In this document: one piece after another, positions 36,588 through 46,035 of the stretch
Numbering within the stretch: position 1 is the first letter of the stretch
How the letters are laid out: every line of letters begins with the position of its first letter
Source of the DNA: Methylosinus trichosporium OB3b
GTDB lineage: Bacteria; Pseudomonadota; Alphaproteobacteria; Rhizobiales; Beijerinckiaceae
Assembly (NCBI RefSeq): GCF_002752655.1
Contig: NZ_CP023737.1
Coordinates: forward strand, 4,302,001-4,366,000
Length of the DNA stretch: 64,000 bases
Direction of reading: 5' to 3'
Program-made: the position numbers and the translations under genes
The notes under the pieces: model-generated
The model's input: only the letters and a program-made list of their open reading frames with translations
Databases searched by the model: none
Told to the model about the DNA's origin: nothing

Positions 36588-37501
36588 CGCTGCCCCTCGC
36601 GCATCTGCGCGCGCTCGAAGAAGAGGATCGGAACCAGCAGCAGCGCCAGCAGAGTGACGGCGGCGGCGCAGGCCGCGGGCCAGTCGCGATTGGCGAAGAA
36701 GTCGTTCCACAAGCTGCGGCCGATCATCAGCGTGTCGGAGCCGCCGAGAAGATCGGGAATGACGAATTCGCCGACCGCGGGAATGAAGACGAGCAGCGCC
36801 CCGGCGATGATTCCGCGCCGCGACAGCGGCAGGGTGACGCGCAGAAACACAGCGGCCGGCGAGGCGCCGAGATCGGCCGCCGCCTCGCGTAAGGACGGGT
36901 CTTGTCCTTCGATCGCCGCATAGAGCGGCAGCAGCATGAAGGGCAGATAGGAATAGACGATGCCGATGACGACGGCGCCGCGCGTCGCGAACAAGGGCAG
37001 GGGCGCGTCGATCAGACCGAGCCACATCAATGCGTGATTGATGAATCCCTCATCCTTCAGCAGCGCGATCCAGGCGTAGACGCGGATGAGAAAGCTCGTC
37101 CAGAAAGGCGCGACCGCGAGGCCGATCAGCAACGGACGCCAGCGCCGCGGCGCGCGCGCGATGGCGAGCGCGAAAGGATAAGCGATGAGCAGCGAGATCA
37201 GCGTCGCCGCTCCGGCGATGCCGAGCGAGGAGAGATAGGAGTCGAGATAGAGCGAGTCCGCCGCGAGGCCGCGATAGGCGTCGAAGCCGAGCTGCGCGAG
37301 CTTTGCGACGACGCCATTCGTAAGATCGAAGACGGGCTCATAGGGCGGGCGCGCCTGCGTCGGCTGCGACAGCGAGATTTTGACGATGAGCGCGAAGGGC
37401 GCGAGGAAGAACAGCGCGATCCACGCCGCAGGCGCGGCGATGACGAGCCATTCGCCGCGCGTGAGCTTGCGGGGCTTGCCGGGGGGCGGGGACTGGCTCA
37501 T
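36584..37501 (-). CDS. potH: Spermidine/putrescine-type ABC transporter permease PotH
   Basis: 305 aa. N-terminal WLVIAAPAAWIALFFLAPFALI is helix 1. The loop REAAADLGASPAAVFLRVTLP and GEFVIPDLLGGSDTLMIGRSLWNDFF fit PotH closely. Inserted loop between helix 1 and 2 (FDLTNGVVAKLAQLGFDAY) is common in PotH/PotB. Separated from potG by a 250-base repeat-filled spacer, but the same strand and order suggest one unit. Confidence 0.92.
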   Translation of the reverse strand: MSQSPPPGKPRKLTRGEWLVIAAPAAWIALFFLAPFALIVKISLSQPTQARPPYEPVFDLTNGVVAKLAQLGFDAYRGLAADSLYLDSYLSSLGIAGAATLISLLIAYPFALAIARAPRRWRPLLIGLAVAPFWTSFLIRVYAWIALLKDEGFINHALMWLGLIDAPLPLFATRGAVVIGIVYSYLPFMLLPLYAAIEGQDPSLREAAADLGASPAAVFLRVTLPLSRRGIIAGALLVFIPAVGEFVIPDLLGGSDTLMIGRSLWNDFFANRDWPAACAAAVTLLALLLVPILFFERAQMREGQR

Positions 37502-37567
37502 CTCGAGGCGCCGAAGCAGATGTCTCGAAGCCTATCCGCTGCGACGCTCTGGCAGTGGAGGGCGCGT

Positions 37568-37692
37568 CCCTCTCCCAGAGGGAGAGGGTGGCCGCGGAGC
37601 GGCCGGGTGAGGGGTTCCCGTCTCCCTGATATTCGCGTGTTCCCCTCATCCGACCCGGCTTCGCCGGGCCACCTTCTCCCTATGGGAGAAGG
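37568..37692. repeat. Two-armed 'CTCTCCC' palindromic element, copy 3
   Basis: Left arm CCTCTCCCAGAGGGAGAGGG with GGCCGCGGAGCGGCCGGGTG. Right arm CCTCATCCGACCCGGCTTCG then ACCTTCTCCCTATGGGAGAAGG. Same build as the other two-armed elements with a short centre. Situated between potG and potH. Confidence 0.8.
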
Positions 37693-37751
37693 AGTCGCGC
37701 TCGAGCGCGCCGGGCTTTCTTTCCGCGGAGTCGTGTTGTGAAGCGTTCGCA

Positions 37752-38795
37752 TCATTCGTCCGCGAAGAGCCGCGCCGCTTCGGGCGCGATCGTCACGCAT
37801 GCGGCGTCGCCGATCGCTACGCCCGGCCCGTCATTGGCGCTGCGCGAGATGCGCAGAATTTCGCCGCCGGAAAGGCGCAGGCGGATGTGAATGGCGCTGC
37901 CGCGAAAGGCCACATCCTCGACTATTCCCTCGACCCCGTCCGGGGAGAGCGCGATGCGCTCCGGCCGCACGGCCAGCACAACCTTGGCGCCTTCGCGAAG
38001 CTCCGAGCGCGGCGCCGGAAGGCGCCCGAAGGCGCCGACGAACGCCTCGCCTGCGATGCGGCCCGAGAGAAAATTCATCTCGCCGATGAAGGAGGCGACG
38101 AAGCGCGTCGCCGGCCGCTCATAGACCTCGGCTGGCGCGCCGATCTGCTCGATGCGTCCGGCGCGCATCACCGCTATGCGGTCGGCCATCGCCATCGCCT
38201 CGTCTTGATCATGAGTGACGACGACGAAGCTCGTCTTCAGCTTCCTCTGAATTTCCTTCAGCTGAAATTGCGTTTCCTCCCGCAATTGCCGGTCGAGCGC
38301 GCCCAGGGGCTCGTCGAGCAGCAATAGGCGCGGCCCGGGCGCGAGCGCGCGCGCCAGAGCGACGCGCTGCTTCTGCCCGCCGGAGAGTTGATCGGGGCGC
38401 CGCTTCTCGACGCCGGCGAGCTTCACCATGTCGAGAAGCTCGGCGACGCGCGCGCGGATCACGCCCTTGTCCTTGCCCTGGCGGCGTAGGCCGAAGGCGA
38501 CATTCTCGAACACCGAGAGATGCGGAAACAGCGCATAGGATTGGAACATCAGATTGACCGGGCGCCGATGCGGCGGCGCGCCGCTCATATCCACGCCGGC
38601 GATCTCGATGCGTCCCGCATCCGGCGTCTCGAGGCCGGCGACGAGCCGCATCAAAGTGGTCTTGCCGCAGCCCGACGGCCCGAGCAGCGCGAAGAACTCG
38701 CCTTTTCCCACCTCGAGCGACACATCGTCCAGCGCCGTGACGGCGCTGAAGCGCTTCGACACGCCTTGGATCGAGAGTAGCGGCGCGTCGGTCAT
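37752..38795 (-). CDS. potG: Spermidine/putrescine-type ABC transporter ATPase PotG
   Basis: 347 aa. Walker A is LLGPSGCGKTTLMRLV, the Q-loop is MFQSYALFPHLSVFENVAFG, the signature is LSGGQKQRVALARAL, Walker B is LLLLDEPLGALD, and the switch is VVTHDQDEAMAMAD. The C-terminal TOBE region begins about residue 270. The ATG at 38795 was preferred to one eight codons earlier because the conserved part starts right after it. It drives the PotH/PotI pair downstream. Confidence 0.93.
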   Translation of the reverse strand: MTDAPLLSIQGVSKRFSAVTALDDVSLEVGKGEFFALLGPSGCGKTTLMRLVAGLETPDAGRIEIAGVDMSGAPPHRRPVNLMFQSYALFPHLSVFENVAFGLRRQGKDKGVIRARVAELLDMVKLAGVEKRRPDQLSGGQKQRVALARALAPGPRLLLLDEPLGALDRQLREETQFQLKEIQRKLKTSFVVVTHDQDEAMAMADRIAVMRAGRIEQIGAPAEVYERPATRFVASFIGEMNFLSGRIAGEAFVGAFGRLPAPRSELREGAKVVLAVRPERIALSPDGVEGIVEDVAFRGSAIHIRLRLSGGEILRISRSANDGPGVAIGDAACVTIAPEAARLFADE

Positions 38796-38825
38796 GCTGC
38801 TCCCGGCGATTGGACCCAAGAGCCC

Positions 38826-39515
38826 TCAGGCTCGCACGAACGCCGCCCGCCAATGGCGGACCATGACGTCGGTCGCGGGAATATCCTCGAGCGTCTCGAG
38901 ACGCAAGCCGTCGACCGCCAGCGCCTCGACCCGGCTCTTCGTCAGCGGCCAGGGCGGGCCGGCGACGTGCTGCCCCTCGTCGCGCGCCCGCGTGACGACC
39001 AGCAGCGTTCCGCCGGGCGCGACCAGCGCCGCGAGGGCCGGCGCCGCTTGGTCGAGCAGCGCGTCCGGCAGCGCCTGCAGCGTGTAGCATTCATGGACGA
39101 GATCGAAGGCGCCGCGCCACTCCGGCGGCGGCGCGAACAGATCCGCGGCGCGATAATCGACCGGGCTCTCGGGGAAGCGGCGCTTGGCCCAGAGGACCGC
39201 CGCCTCGACGAGATCGAAGGCGCAGACGCTCGCGCCGGCGGCGGCCAGCGCCTCGGCGTTGTCGCCGAGCCCGCAGCCGACGTCGAGCGCGCGGCCCGCG
39301 AGCCGGCGCCCGGCGAGCCAGGAGGCGAGCAGCGGATGCGGCGCGAGATTGGCCCAGGGCACGCCGGCCGGATCGTCCTCGGCGAGGCGATAGACCGCCT
39401 CGAACCAGTCCTTGCGCTGCGGATCGGCGGTCTCGCCGCCGGGCTGCTTGTGCGGATCGATCGCGTCGAGCCGCGCCCGCGCCGCCGTGCGGCGGGCGTA
39501 GAACTCCTCGTTCAC
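38826..39515 (-). CDS. Class I SAM-dependent methyltransferase
   Basis: 229 aa from a GTG at 39515 that overlaps the stop of holC (GTGA) and follows GGGAGAAGC. SAM motif I is ALDVGCGLGDNAEALAAAG near residue 80, motif II is the DYRAADLFAPPPEWRGAFDLVHE region, and the rest fits thiopurine-methyltransferase-like small-molecule enzymes. Alternative ATG at 39530. Substrate unknown. Translational coupling to holC suggests steady low expression rather than a shared function. Confidence 0.85.
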   Translation of the reverse strand: MNEEFYARRTAARARLDAIDPHKQPGGETADPQRKDWFEAVYRLAEDDPAGVPWANLAPHPLLASWLAGRRLAGRALDVGCGLGDNAEALAAAGASVCAFDLVEAAVLWAKRRFPESPVDYRAADLFAPPPEWRGAFDLVHECYTLQALPDALLDQAAPALAALVAPGGTLLVVTRARDEGQHVAGPPWPLTKSRVEALAVDGLRLETLEDIPATDVMVRHWRAAFVRA

Positions 39516-39979
39516 GCTTGCTTCTCCCATTTGCCGTCGTCGTTCTGGCGCCAATAGGAGAGCTGGTGGCCGGCCTCCTTCAGCGTCCGCCATTGCGCCC
39601 GCGCGTTCTGCAGCGCCGTCTCGTCATTGCCGTCGAACATCACCATGGCGCGCTGCGTCGGCGCCGCCGCCGGATCGGCGAGCACGGGCGCGGCCTCGGC
39701 GCTCTCGATGAAGACGCGCACATCGGCGCGGTTGGGATTGTCCGGCAAGAGCGTCAGAAACACCGGCTGCGATTGCGGATCGCCGTCGCGCTGCGTCCCA
39801 TGCGGCAGGAAGCTCTCGGGATCATAGGACCACAAGAGTTCGTCGATCGTCGCGAGCCGCCGGGGGCTCGCCGCCTGCACCACGGCGCGCCAGCCGCGCG
39901 CCAGCGACAGCTCCAGCAGCTTGGGCAAAGCGCTCTCCAGCGGGCGGCGCTGCAGATGATAGAACCAGACCTCGGTCAT
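39512..39979 (-). CDS. holC: DNA polymerase III subunit chi
   Basis: 155 aa. TEVWFYHLQRRPLESALPKL at the start, RGWRAVVQAASPRRLATIDELLWSYDPESFLPHG in the middle and AMVMFDGNDETALQNAR near the end are the standard HolC pattern. Chi links the clamp loader to single-strand-binding protein. Start at the ATG opening the conserved TEVWFYHL rather than five codons earlier. Confidence 0.93.
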   Translation of the reverse strand: MTEVWFYHLQRRPLESALPKLLELSLARGWRAVVQAASPRRLATIDELLWSYDPESFLPHGTQRDGDPQSQPVFLTLLPDNPNRADVRVFIESAEAAPVLADPAAAPTQRAMVMFDGNDETALQNARAQWRTLKEAGHQLSYWRQNDDGKWEKQA

Positions 39980-40020
39980 CGGGGCCTCGTCCATGAGTGG
40001 CCGGCGGGCGCGCGGCCCGC

Positions 40021-40130
40021 CCTTCGAGACGCCCGCTTCGCGGGCTCCTCAGGGCGAGGGGCTGGTGTTTTCCGGCAAAGAACAATTCCCTCATCCGGAG
40101 GAGCGCCTGCAGGGCGCGTCTCGAAGGATG
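40021..40130. repeat. 'CCTTCGAGAC' palindromic element between genes
   Basis: Left arm CCTTCGAGACGCCCGCTTCG then GGGCTCCTCAGGGCGAGG. Right arm CCTCATCCGGAGGAGCGCC then GCGTCTCGAAGG. Same element as inside ileS and at 44762-44884. Confidence 0.82.
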
Positions 40131-40153
40131 CTCCAGAGGGCGCGTCGCCCACA

Positions 40154-40217
40154 GAGCGAGCCTGAAGGCTCGCGGTCCAGGGGGCGCGCATCGGACCGCG
40201 AGCCTTCAGGCTCGCTC
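40154..40217. repeat. 'GAGCGAGCCTGAAGGCTCGC' inverted pair
   Basis: Two inverted copies of AGCGAGCCTGAAGGCTCGCG, the second reading CGCGAGCCTTCAGGCTCGCT, flank GGGGGCGCGCATCGG. Directly follows the previous element, so the whole holC-xth spacer is repeat DNA. Confidence 0.82.
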
Positions 40218-40244
40218 TTCGCAACGCGCTCGCGATGACGGGCC

Positions 40245-41021
40245 TCACTCCAGCTCGCATCGGATCGGCACATGGTCCGAGGGTTTTGCGCCGGCGCGCA
40301 GGTTCTTGTCGATCGTGACGCTCTGCAGCCGGTCGGCCGCTTGCGGCGACAAAAGCAGATGATCGATGCGGATGCCTTTGTTTCTCTGCCAGGCGCCCGC
40401 CTGATAATCCCAAAATGTGTAGAGCCCGGCGGCGTCGGTGGTCGCGCGCAGCGCCTCGGTGTAGCCGAGGTTCGTGAGCTCCTGGAATTTGGCCCGCGTC
40501 TGCGGCAGGAACAGCGCGTCGCCGGCCCAGGCGGCCGGATCATGCACGTCGCGCGCCGCAGGGATGACATTGTAATCGCCGGCGAGCACGACCGGCTCCT
40601 CGAGCGCGAGCAGGCTGGCCGCATGGGCGATGAGGCAATCCATGAAGGCGAGCTTATAGGCGTATTTTTCCGTCTCGGGCGGATTGCCGTTGGGCAGATA
40701 GATGCTGGCGACGCGCAGCGCGCCGCGATCGGTGGAGACAACGGCCTCTATGTAGCGGGCCTGCGGATCATGCTCGAATTTCGGCAGGCCGCGCACCACC
40801 TCGATCGGCGTCTTCGACAGGATGGCGACGCCGTTGAACGTCTTCTGCCCATGGGTCTCGACATTATAGCCGAGCTCCTCGATCTCGAGACGCGGGAAGG
40901 CCGCGTCCTCGCATTTGATCTCCTGAAGGCAGAGCACGTCCGGCGCGACCTCGCGCAAATAGGCGGTGAGTTGCTCCAGCCGCTGGCGGACGGAATTGAC
41001 GTTCCATGTGGCGATGCGCAA
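40245..41021 (-). CDS. xth: Exodeoxyribonuclease III
   Basis: 258 aa. AP endonuclease and 3'-5' exonuclease of base-excision repair. RIATWNVNSVRQRLEQL, LCLQEIKCED with the metal glutamate, VASIYLPNGNP, VVLAGDYNVIPAARDV and the final KPSDHVPIRCEL catalytic histidine are intact. The TTG at 41021, preceded by GGAGATCAGG, matches the family start. An ATG 12 codons upstream at 41057 has GGAAAG before it but lies at the edge of a repeat element. Confidence 0.93.
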   Translation of the reverse strand: MRIATWNVNSVRQRLEQLTAYLREVAPDVLCLQEIKCEDAAFPRLEIEELGYNVETHGQKTFNGVAILSKTPIEVVRGLPKFEHDPQARYIEAVVSTDRGALRVASIYLPNGNPPETEKYAYKLAFMDCLIAHAASLLALEEPVVLAGDYNVIPAARDVHDPAAWAGDALFLPQTRAKFQELTNLGYTEALRATTDAAGLYTFWDYQAGAWQRNKGIRIDHLLLSPQAADRLQSVTIDKNLRAGAKPSDHVPIRCELE

Positions 41022-41057
41022 GGGCCTGATCTCCGATCGGCGACCGGCCTTCGTCAT

Positions 41058-41107
41058 AGAGCGCTTTCCGATCGAACGGAATTGTTCGATCGATCAGAAT
41101 TCGCTCT
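41058..41107. repeat. 50-base 'AGAGCGCTTTCCGATCGAAC' element, copy 2
   Basis: Same orientation and almost the same sequence as 32329-32378 (differences in the centre AATT versus AACC and near the end). Palindromic centre and inverted GAGCG/CGCTC ends. Confidence 0.82.
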
Positions 41108-41134
41108 AGCGCGTGGCGGGCGGGAATGAAACGC

Positions 41135-41701
41135 TCAGCCGCGCCAGCGGATCGCCGCTTTGGCCACGCGCTCGCCGAGCAGCTCCGCCGTCTTCAGATC
41201 GGCGGGCGGCGGGCCGAATTCCGGGCCCTGATCATTGTTCGACTGCGCCATCGCGCCGAGAAAGCCGCCGAGCCGGTTGATGTCCTCGACGCTGCCCTGG
41301 CTCGAATTATTGCCCGGCATGAGGCCGAGCCCGACCCAGATCATGCCCTGCTGCGCGGCATAAACGGCGAGATGCTGCAAAGTGGCGAGCTTGTCGCCGC
41401 TCTGGCTCGCCGAATTGGTGAAGCCGGCGGCGAGCTTGTCCTTCCAACCCTGTGTCGCCCACACTTTCGAGCTCGCGTCCATGAAGGCTTTGAACGGCGC
41501 CGAGACGCCGCCCATATAGGTCGGCGAGCCGAAGATGATCGCGTCGGCGCGCGCGAGATCGTCCCAATGCGCCTCGGCGTCCGCGACGCGAACCAATTGC
41601 GCGCTCGCTCCCGAGACCGAGCCGGCGCCGCGCGCCACGGCTTCCGCCTGCTTCTCCGTATGTCCATAACCGCTGTGATAGACGATCGCGATCTGAGCCA
41701 T
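41135..41701 (-). CDS. WrbA/flavodoxin-like NAD(P)H:quinone oxidoreductase
   Basis: 188 aa. FMN phosphate loop AIVYHSGYGHTEKQAEAVA at the N terminus and the isoalloxazine loop IIFGSPTYMGGVSAPFKAFMD near residue 58 are clear. VWATQGWKDKLAAGFTNSAS and the QGMIWVGLGLMPG strand match WrbA-like flavoproteins, which reduce quinones by two electrons. Divergent from the LysR gene 92 bases away, so probably its target. Confidence 0.88.
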   Translation of the reverse strand: MAQIAIVYHSGYGHTEKQAEAVARGAGSVSGASAQLVRVADAEAHWDDLARADAIIFGSPTYMGGVSAPFKAFMDASSKVWATQGWKDKLAAGFTNSASQSGDKLATLQHLAVYAAQQGMIWVGLGLMPGNNSSQGSVEDINRLGGFLGAMAQSNNDQGPEFGPPPADLKTAELLGERVAKAAIRWRG

Positions 41702-41792
41702 GGCGGCCTCCTTCGAATAGAGAGAGGCTAGCCGAAGCGAGGCGCGGAATAATTATGTGAGCTTTGAATTTATTGTCCTATGATTTTGAACA

Positions 41793-42695
41793 ATGGATCT
41801 GCTCGAGGCCATGCGAGTCTTCGTCGCCGTCGCGGACGCCGGCAGCTTCACCGCCGCCGCCGAGCGGCTCGACCTGTCCCGCGCCATGGCAAGCAAGCAT
41901 GTGATGGACCTCGAGGCGCGCCTCGGCGTGAGGCTGCTCGACCGCACGACGCGATCGGTCGGCGTCACCGAGGCCGGCGCGGCCTATGCGACGCGCTGCC
42001 GCGAGATCCTCGACGCCATCGCGACGGCCGAGCAGGAAGCGACGAGCCGCGCCGCCGAGCCGGTCGGGCGGCTGCGGGTGAGCGCTCCTTCCTTCTTCGG
42101 CGCGCGCTTCGTCGCGCCGCTCGTCGCCGCCTTCGCCGAGCGCCACCTGCGCGTCGGCGTCGAGCTGGCGCTCGACGACAAATTCGTCGATCTCGTCGAA
42201 GAGGGTTTCGATCTCGCCATTCGCATCGGCCGGCTCGAGGACAGCTCGCTGGTTGCGAGCCGCATCGCCTCGACGCGGCTCATGATCTGCGGCGCGCCGT
42301 CCTATCTCGACCGGCGCGGCCGCCCACGCGGGCCGGCCGATCTTTCCGGCCACGAATGTCTGCGCTACAGCCATGCGACCGTCGGCGCCGCTTGGCCTTT
42401 CGACGGTCCCGACGGGCCGGAGCTGGTGCGCCTGTCGAGCCGTTTCGCCAGCAACAGCGCCGAAGCTCTGTGCGCCATGGCCGTGGCCGGCCTCGGCCTC
42501 GTCTGCGCGCCGGATTTCTATGTCGCCGAGCCGCTGCGAGCGGGAGCGCTCGAGCAGGTTCTCGCCGATCGCATGATCGAGCCGCTCGGCATTTTCATCG
42601 TGCATCCCAGTCGCCGGCACGTCCCCTCGAAAGTCAGGGCCTTCATCGAATTCCTGACACGAGAATTGGCTATGCGCCCGCCCTTCGCCGCCTGA
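41793..42695 (+). CDS. LysR-family transcriptional regulator
   Basis: 300 aa. N-terminal winged helix-turn-helix: MRVFVAVADAGSFTAAAERL, SRAMASKHVMDLEARLGVRL and DRTTRSVGVTEAGAAY. Effector domain from residue 90 has RLRVSAPSFFGARFVAPLVA and AVAGLGLVCAPDFYV. It belongs to the CrgA/DsdC-like branch that often regulates a divergent oxidoreductase. The intergenic AT-rich bases 41741-41792 probably carry its binding site. Confidence 0.92.
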   Translation: MDLLEAMRVFVAVADAGSFTAAAERLDLSRAMASKHVMDLEARLGVRLLDRTTRSVGVTEAGAAYATRCREILDAIATAEQEATSRAAEPVGRLRVSAPSFFGARFVAPLVAAFAERHLRVGVELALDDKFVDLVEEGFDLAIRIGRLEDSSLVASRIASTRLMICGAPSYLDRRGRPRGPADLSGHECLRYSHATVGAAWPFDGPDGPELVRLSSRFASNSAEALCAMAVAGLGLVCAPDFYVAEPLRAGALEQVLADRMIEPLGIFIVHPSRRHVPSKVRAFIEFLTRELAMRPPFAA

Positions 42696-42711
42696 TATCC
42701 CGGAGCGATCC

Positions 42712-43320
42712 ATGACCTTTCCGACCACCGTCGTCTTCGACGTCGGCAATGTGCTGCTCGATTGGAATCCCCGTCATCTCTATCGCAAGCTGTTCGACGA
42801 TCCCGCGGCGATGGAGATGTTCCTCGCCGAGGTTTGCACCCCGGCGTGGAATTGTGAATTGGACCGCGGCCGTCCTTTCGCCGAGGCGGTCGCCGATCTC
42901 GTCGCGCGCTTTCCCGATTTCGCCGATGCGATCCGCGCCTATGACGCGCGCTGGAGCGAGATGATCGCCGGCGAGATCGAGGGGACGGTGGCGCTGCTGG
43001 AGCGGCTCGCCGAGCGCGGCGTTCCGCTCTATGCGCTCACCAATCTCTCGGACGAAAAATATGAATCGCTCTATGAGCGCCACGCCTTCTTCCGGCGCTT
43101 CGCCGGCGTCCTCGTCTCCGGCCGCGTGAAGATGGTGAAGCCCGATCCCGCCATTTATCGGCTGCTGCTCGAGAGCTGCGAGCTTCGCGCAGAGCAGTGC
43201 CTGTTCATCGACGACTCGGCCGCGAATGTCGATGGCGCGCGGCGGGTCGGCCTGAGCGCCTTGCAGTTCGAGAGTCCGGCGCAGATCGAGCGGGTGCTCG
43301 TCGAGCTGCGCCTGCTCTGA
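42712..43320 (+). CDS. HAD-superfamily hydrolase, YihX-like
   Basis: 202 aa. Motif I VVFDVGNVLLDWNPRHLYR lacks the second aspartate of phosphatases (D-x-G form, DVGN), as in YihX and haloacid-dehalogenase-like members. Motif II is YALTNLSDEKYE, motif III is MVKPDPAIYRLLL, and motif IV is CLFIDDSAANVDGARRVG. Possibly a sugar-1-phosphate phosphatase. 17 bases downstream of the LysR gene on the same strand. Confidence 0.87.
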   Translation: MTFPTTVVFDVGNVLLDWNPRHLYRKLFDDPAAMEMFLAEVCTPAWNCELDRGRPFAEAVADLVARFPDFADAIRAYDARWSEMIAGEIEGTVALLERLAERGVPLYALTNLSDEKYESLYERHAFFRRFAGVLVSGRVKMVKPDPAIYRLLLESCELRAEQCLFIDDSAANVDGARRVGLSALQFESPAQIERVLVELRLL

Positions 43321-43329
43321 CCGCGCGCG

Positions 43330-44040
43330 TCAGGCCCGCCGCGCTCCGGCGATCTCCGCGACGATCCCCTCCGCCGCCGCGCGCTTGTCCTGCGCCTGCG
43401 TCACCGGGCGGCCGACGACGAGATGATCGGCGCCAGCGGCGATCGCCTCGGCCGGCGTCATCACCCGTTTCTGGTCGCCGAGCGCGGCGCCGGCGGGCCT
43501 CACGCCCGGCGTCACCAGCGTCATCTTCGGCCCGACGAGGGCGCGAATCGGCGCGACCTCCTGGGGCGACAGGATCAGCCCGTCGATGCCGATGTCGCGC
43601 GCCTGCGCGGCGCGGCGGGCGACGAGATCGGCGACACTCGTCGCATAGCCGGCCTCGGCGAGGTCGGAATCGTCATAGGAGGTCATCACGGTGACGGCGA
43701 GCAGCCGCAGGCCGCCGGCGCCCTGGCGCGCGGCGCGCATCGTCTGCGGAAACGCATGGACAGTGAGAAAATCCGCGCCGAGCCGCGCAATCTGCCGGGT
43801 CGCGCGCTCGACGGTCTGGCCGATGTCATGGAGCTTCAGATCGACGAAGACTTTTTTGCCCCCGCCCTTCAGCTCGTCGACGAGAGCGAGGCCCCCGCCA
43901 TAGGCCAGCTCCATGCCGATCTTGTAGAAGGAGACGGCGTCGCCGAGCGTCGCGACCAGCGCACGCGCCGCCGCGACATCCTCGACATCCAGCGCGACGA
44001 TGAGACGGTCGCGCGCCGGGATCGTCGCGCCGCCGCCCAT
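43330..44040 (-). CDS. pyrF: Orotidine 5'-phosphate decarboxylase
   Basis: 236 aa. Makes UMP from [36 protein letters not shown], the catalytic [17 protein letters not shown] and LTVHAFPQ are present, with TPGVRP and VVGRPVTQA forming the phosphate site. Convergent with the HAD gene, nine bases between stops. The start ATG at 44040 lies one base from the stop of the next methyltransferase-like gene. Confidence 0.97.
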   Translation of the reverse strand: MGGGATIPARDRLIVALDVEDVAAARALVATLGDAVSFYKIGMELAYGGGLALVDELKGGGKKVFVDLKLHDIGQTVERATRQIARLGADFLTVHAFPQTMRAARQGAGGLRLLAVTVMTSYDDSDLAEAGYATSVADLVARRAAQARDIGIDGLILSPQEVAPIRALVGPKMTLVTPGVRPAGAALGDQKRVMTPAEAIAAGADHLVVGRPVTQAQDKRAAAEGIVAEIAGARRA

Positions 44041-44041
44041 G

Positions 44042-44647
44042 TCAGCCGGCCCGGCGGCTGTAGCGCCACACGCGCGCCGGCGGGATATTCGCCCACACCT
44101 GCGAGCCGACGGCCGAGAAGGAAGAGCTGTTCGGGTGGCGCTTCAGCGGCATGGGCGAGAACAGCCCATAGGTGAACTGGATCAATATGCCGCCCGGCGC
44201 CATCATGTCGAAGGCCTGGTCGAGCAGGCGCAGCCGGTCCGATTCGGGCTGGTTGAGCAGCGGCAGGCTGGAGACGACCGTCGAGATCGGCCCTTCGACC
44301 TTGCCGTCCAGCGTCTGCTTCAGCGAATAGGCGTCGCCCTGGACCACCTGGACGCCCGGAAAGCGCTGCCGCAGCAGATCGCAGAACCGGGCCTCATATT
44401 CGACGAGCAGCAGGCGCGAGGCCGGCACACCATGCTCGAGCAGAGCCTGGGTGACCGGCCCGGTGCCGGGGCCGAGCTCGACGACGGGGCCGGGCCGGGA
44501 GAGGTCGACATAGCTCGCCATGGCGCGGGCGAGCATCGGCCCGGACGGCGAGACGGCGCCGACGCCGCGGGGATTTTCCACCCATGACCGCAGAAAGCGC
44601 GCATTGTCGGCGAGAGCGGATTTCAGTGGCTCGATATTCAGTGACAC
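44042..44647 (-). CDS. PmtA-like phospholipid N-methyltransferase family protein
   Basis: 201 aa. [40 protein letters not shown] (SAM motif I), [28 protein letters not shown] and the [11 protein letters not shown] segment are the pattern of alphaproteobacterial PmtA-type or rRNA-adenine-methylase-like proteins. PmtA converts phosphatidylethanolamine to phosphatidylcholine. Activity is not certain. GTG at 44647 chosen because conserved sequence begins soon after, and an ATG at 44689 would add 14 residues. Upstream of pyrF on the same strand. Confidence 0.85.
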   Translation of the reverse strand: MSLNIEPLKSALADNARFLRSWVENPRGVGAVSPSGPMLARAMASYVDLSRPGPVVELGPGTGPVTQALLEHGVPASRLLLVEYEARFCDLLRQRFPGVQVVQGDAYSLKQTLDGKVEGPISTVVSSLPLLNQPESDRLRLLDQAFDMMAPGGILIQFTYGLFSPMPLKRHPNSSSFSAVGSQVWANIPPARVWRYSRRAG

Positions 44648-44761
44648 GCTGAGACAGCCCCTCGATCGATTAAAATCGCGCGCGACCATGTACGAGGTCG
44701 CCCGCTCGGTCAATGGCGAGCGCTCATTTGCGCAGGAGAATCGGGTGAAGGCAAAACCTCC

Positions 44762-44884
44762 GACCCTCGTCCTGAGGAGCCCGCGAAGCGGGCGTCTCGA
44801 AGGACGGCAACAGGGAGAAACCTGAAGATTTCCCCCCGGCCGTTCTTCGAGACGCCGCCTGCGGCGGCTCCTCAGAACGAGGGT
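44762..44884. repeat. 'CCTTCGAGAC' palindromic element, third copy
   Basis: GACCCTCGTCCTGAGGAGCC then GGGCGTCTCGAAGGAC in one arm. TTCTTCGAGACGCCGCCTGC then GGCTCCTCAGAACGAGGG in the other. The arms are inverted, with a unique 30-base centre. Fills the spacer upstream of the methyltransferase and downstream of dnaJ. Confidence 0.82.
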
Positions 44885-44916
44885 TGAGAATCGAGTCCTT
44901 TACCAGATTCCCCCGT

Positions 44917-46035
44917 TCATTTGCCGAACAGCTCCTTCATCTTCGCGAAGAAGCCGGTCGCCTCCGGATGCGTGTGATGCGAGGATTCCTCCTCGAATTC
45001 GGTGAGCAATTCGCGCTGGCGCTTATTGAGGCTCTGCGGCGTCTCGACGCTGATCTGCACATAGAGATCGCCGCTCTCGCGCCCGCGCAGCACCGGCATG
45101 CCCTTAGCTTTCACCTTGATCTGCTTGCCGGTTTGCGCGCCCTCGGGGATTTTGATGTCGGTCTCGCCGCCGTCGATCGTGTGGACGGTGATCTTGCCGC
45201 CGAGCGCGGCGCGCACCATCGAGATCGGCACGCGGCAATAGAGATCGGCGCCGTCGCGCTGGAAGAAGCTGTGCGGCTTAACCGAGAGGAAAATATAGAG
45301 ATCGCCGGGCGGGCCGCCGCGCATGCCAGCCTCCCCTTCGCCGGCGAGGCGGATGCGGGTGCCGTCCTCGACGCCGGCCGGCACATTGACCGACAGCGTG
45401 CGCTCGATGGTGGTGCGCCCCGTGCCCGAGCAGACCGAGCAAGGATTGTCGATGATCTCGCCGCGGCCCTGGCAGGTCGGGCAGGTCCGTTCTATGGCGA
45501 AAAAGCCCTGCTGCGCGCGCACGCGGCCGTGGCCGGCGCAGGTCGGGCAGGTCTTGGGCTTGGAGCCCTTCTTGGCGCCGGTGCCTTCGCAGGCGGTGCA
45601 GGAGATCGAGGTCGGCAGCTTCAGCGTCGCCGCCTTGCCGTGAAAGGCCTCCTCGAGCGTGATCTCCATATTGTAGCGCAGGTCCGAGCCGCGCTCGCGC
45701 CCGGAGCCGCGGCCGCCGCTGCGCCGCCCCATGACCTCGCCGAAGAGATCGTCGAAAATGTCGGCCATCGAGGCGGCGAAGCCGTCGCCGGCGCCGAAGC
45801 CGCCGCCCTGCTCGAAGGCGGCGTGGCCGAAACGGTCATAGGCGGCGCGTTTCTGGGCGTCGGAGAGGCATTGATAAGCCTCGTTGATCTCCTTGAAGCG
45901 CGCCTCGGCTTCGGCGTCGCCGGGATTGCGGTCCGGATGATATTGCATCGCGGCCTTGCGAAAGGCGATCTTGAGCTCGACGTCGGTCGAAGTCTTGGCG
46001 ACGCCGAGGATTTCATAGAAGTCGCGTTTGGACAT
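44917..46035 (-). CDS. dnaJ: Chaperone protein DnaJ
   Basis: 372 aa. J domain with [18 protein letters not shown] and the HPD in YHPDRNPGD. Gly/Phe region [18 protein letters not shown]. Four zinc repeats [24 protein letters not shown] and CSVCSGTG. C-terminal substrate domain with [19 protein letters not shown]. Stimulates DnaK. It is not directly joined to dnaK here, because a kinase relic and a repeat lie between. ATG at 46035 starts the J domain. Confidence 0.97.
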   Translation of the reverse strand: MSKRDFYEILGVAKTSTDVELKIAFRKAAMQYHPDRNPGDAEAEARFKEINEAYQCLSDAQKRAAYDRFGHAAFEQGGGFGAGDGFAASMADIFDDLFGEVMGRRSGGRGSGRERGSDLRYNMEITLEEAFHGKAATLKLPTSISCTACEGTGAKKGSKPKTCPTCAGHGRVRAQQGFFAIERTCPTCQGRGEIIDNPCSVCSGTGRTTIERTLSVNVPAGVEDGTRIRLAGEGEAGMRGGPPGDLYIFLSVKPHSFFQRDGADLYCRVPISMVRAALGGKITVHTIDGGETDIKIPEGAQTGKQIKVKAKGMPVLRGRESGDLYVQISVETPQSLNKRQRELLTEFEEESSHHTHPEATGFFAKMKELFGK

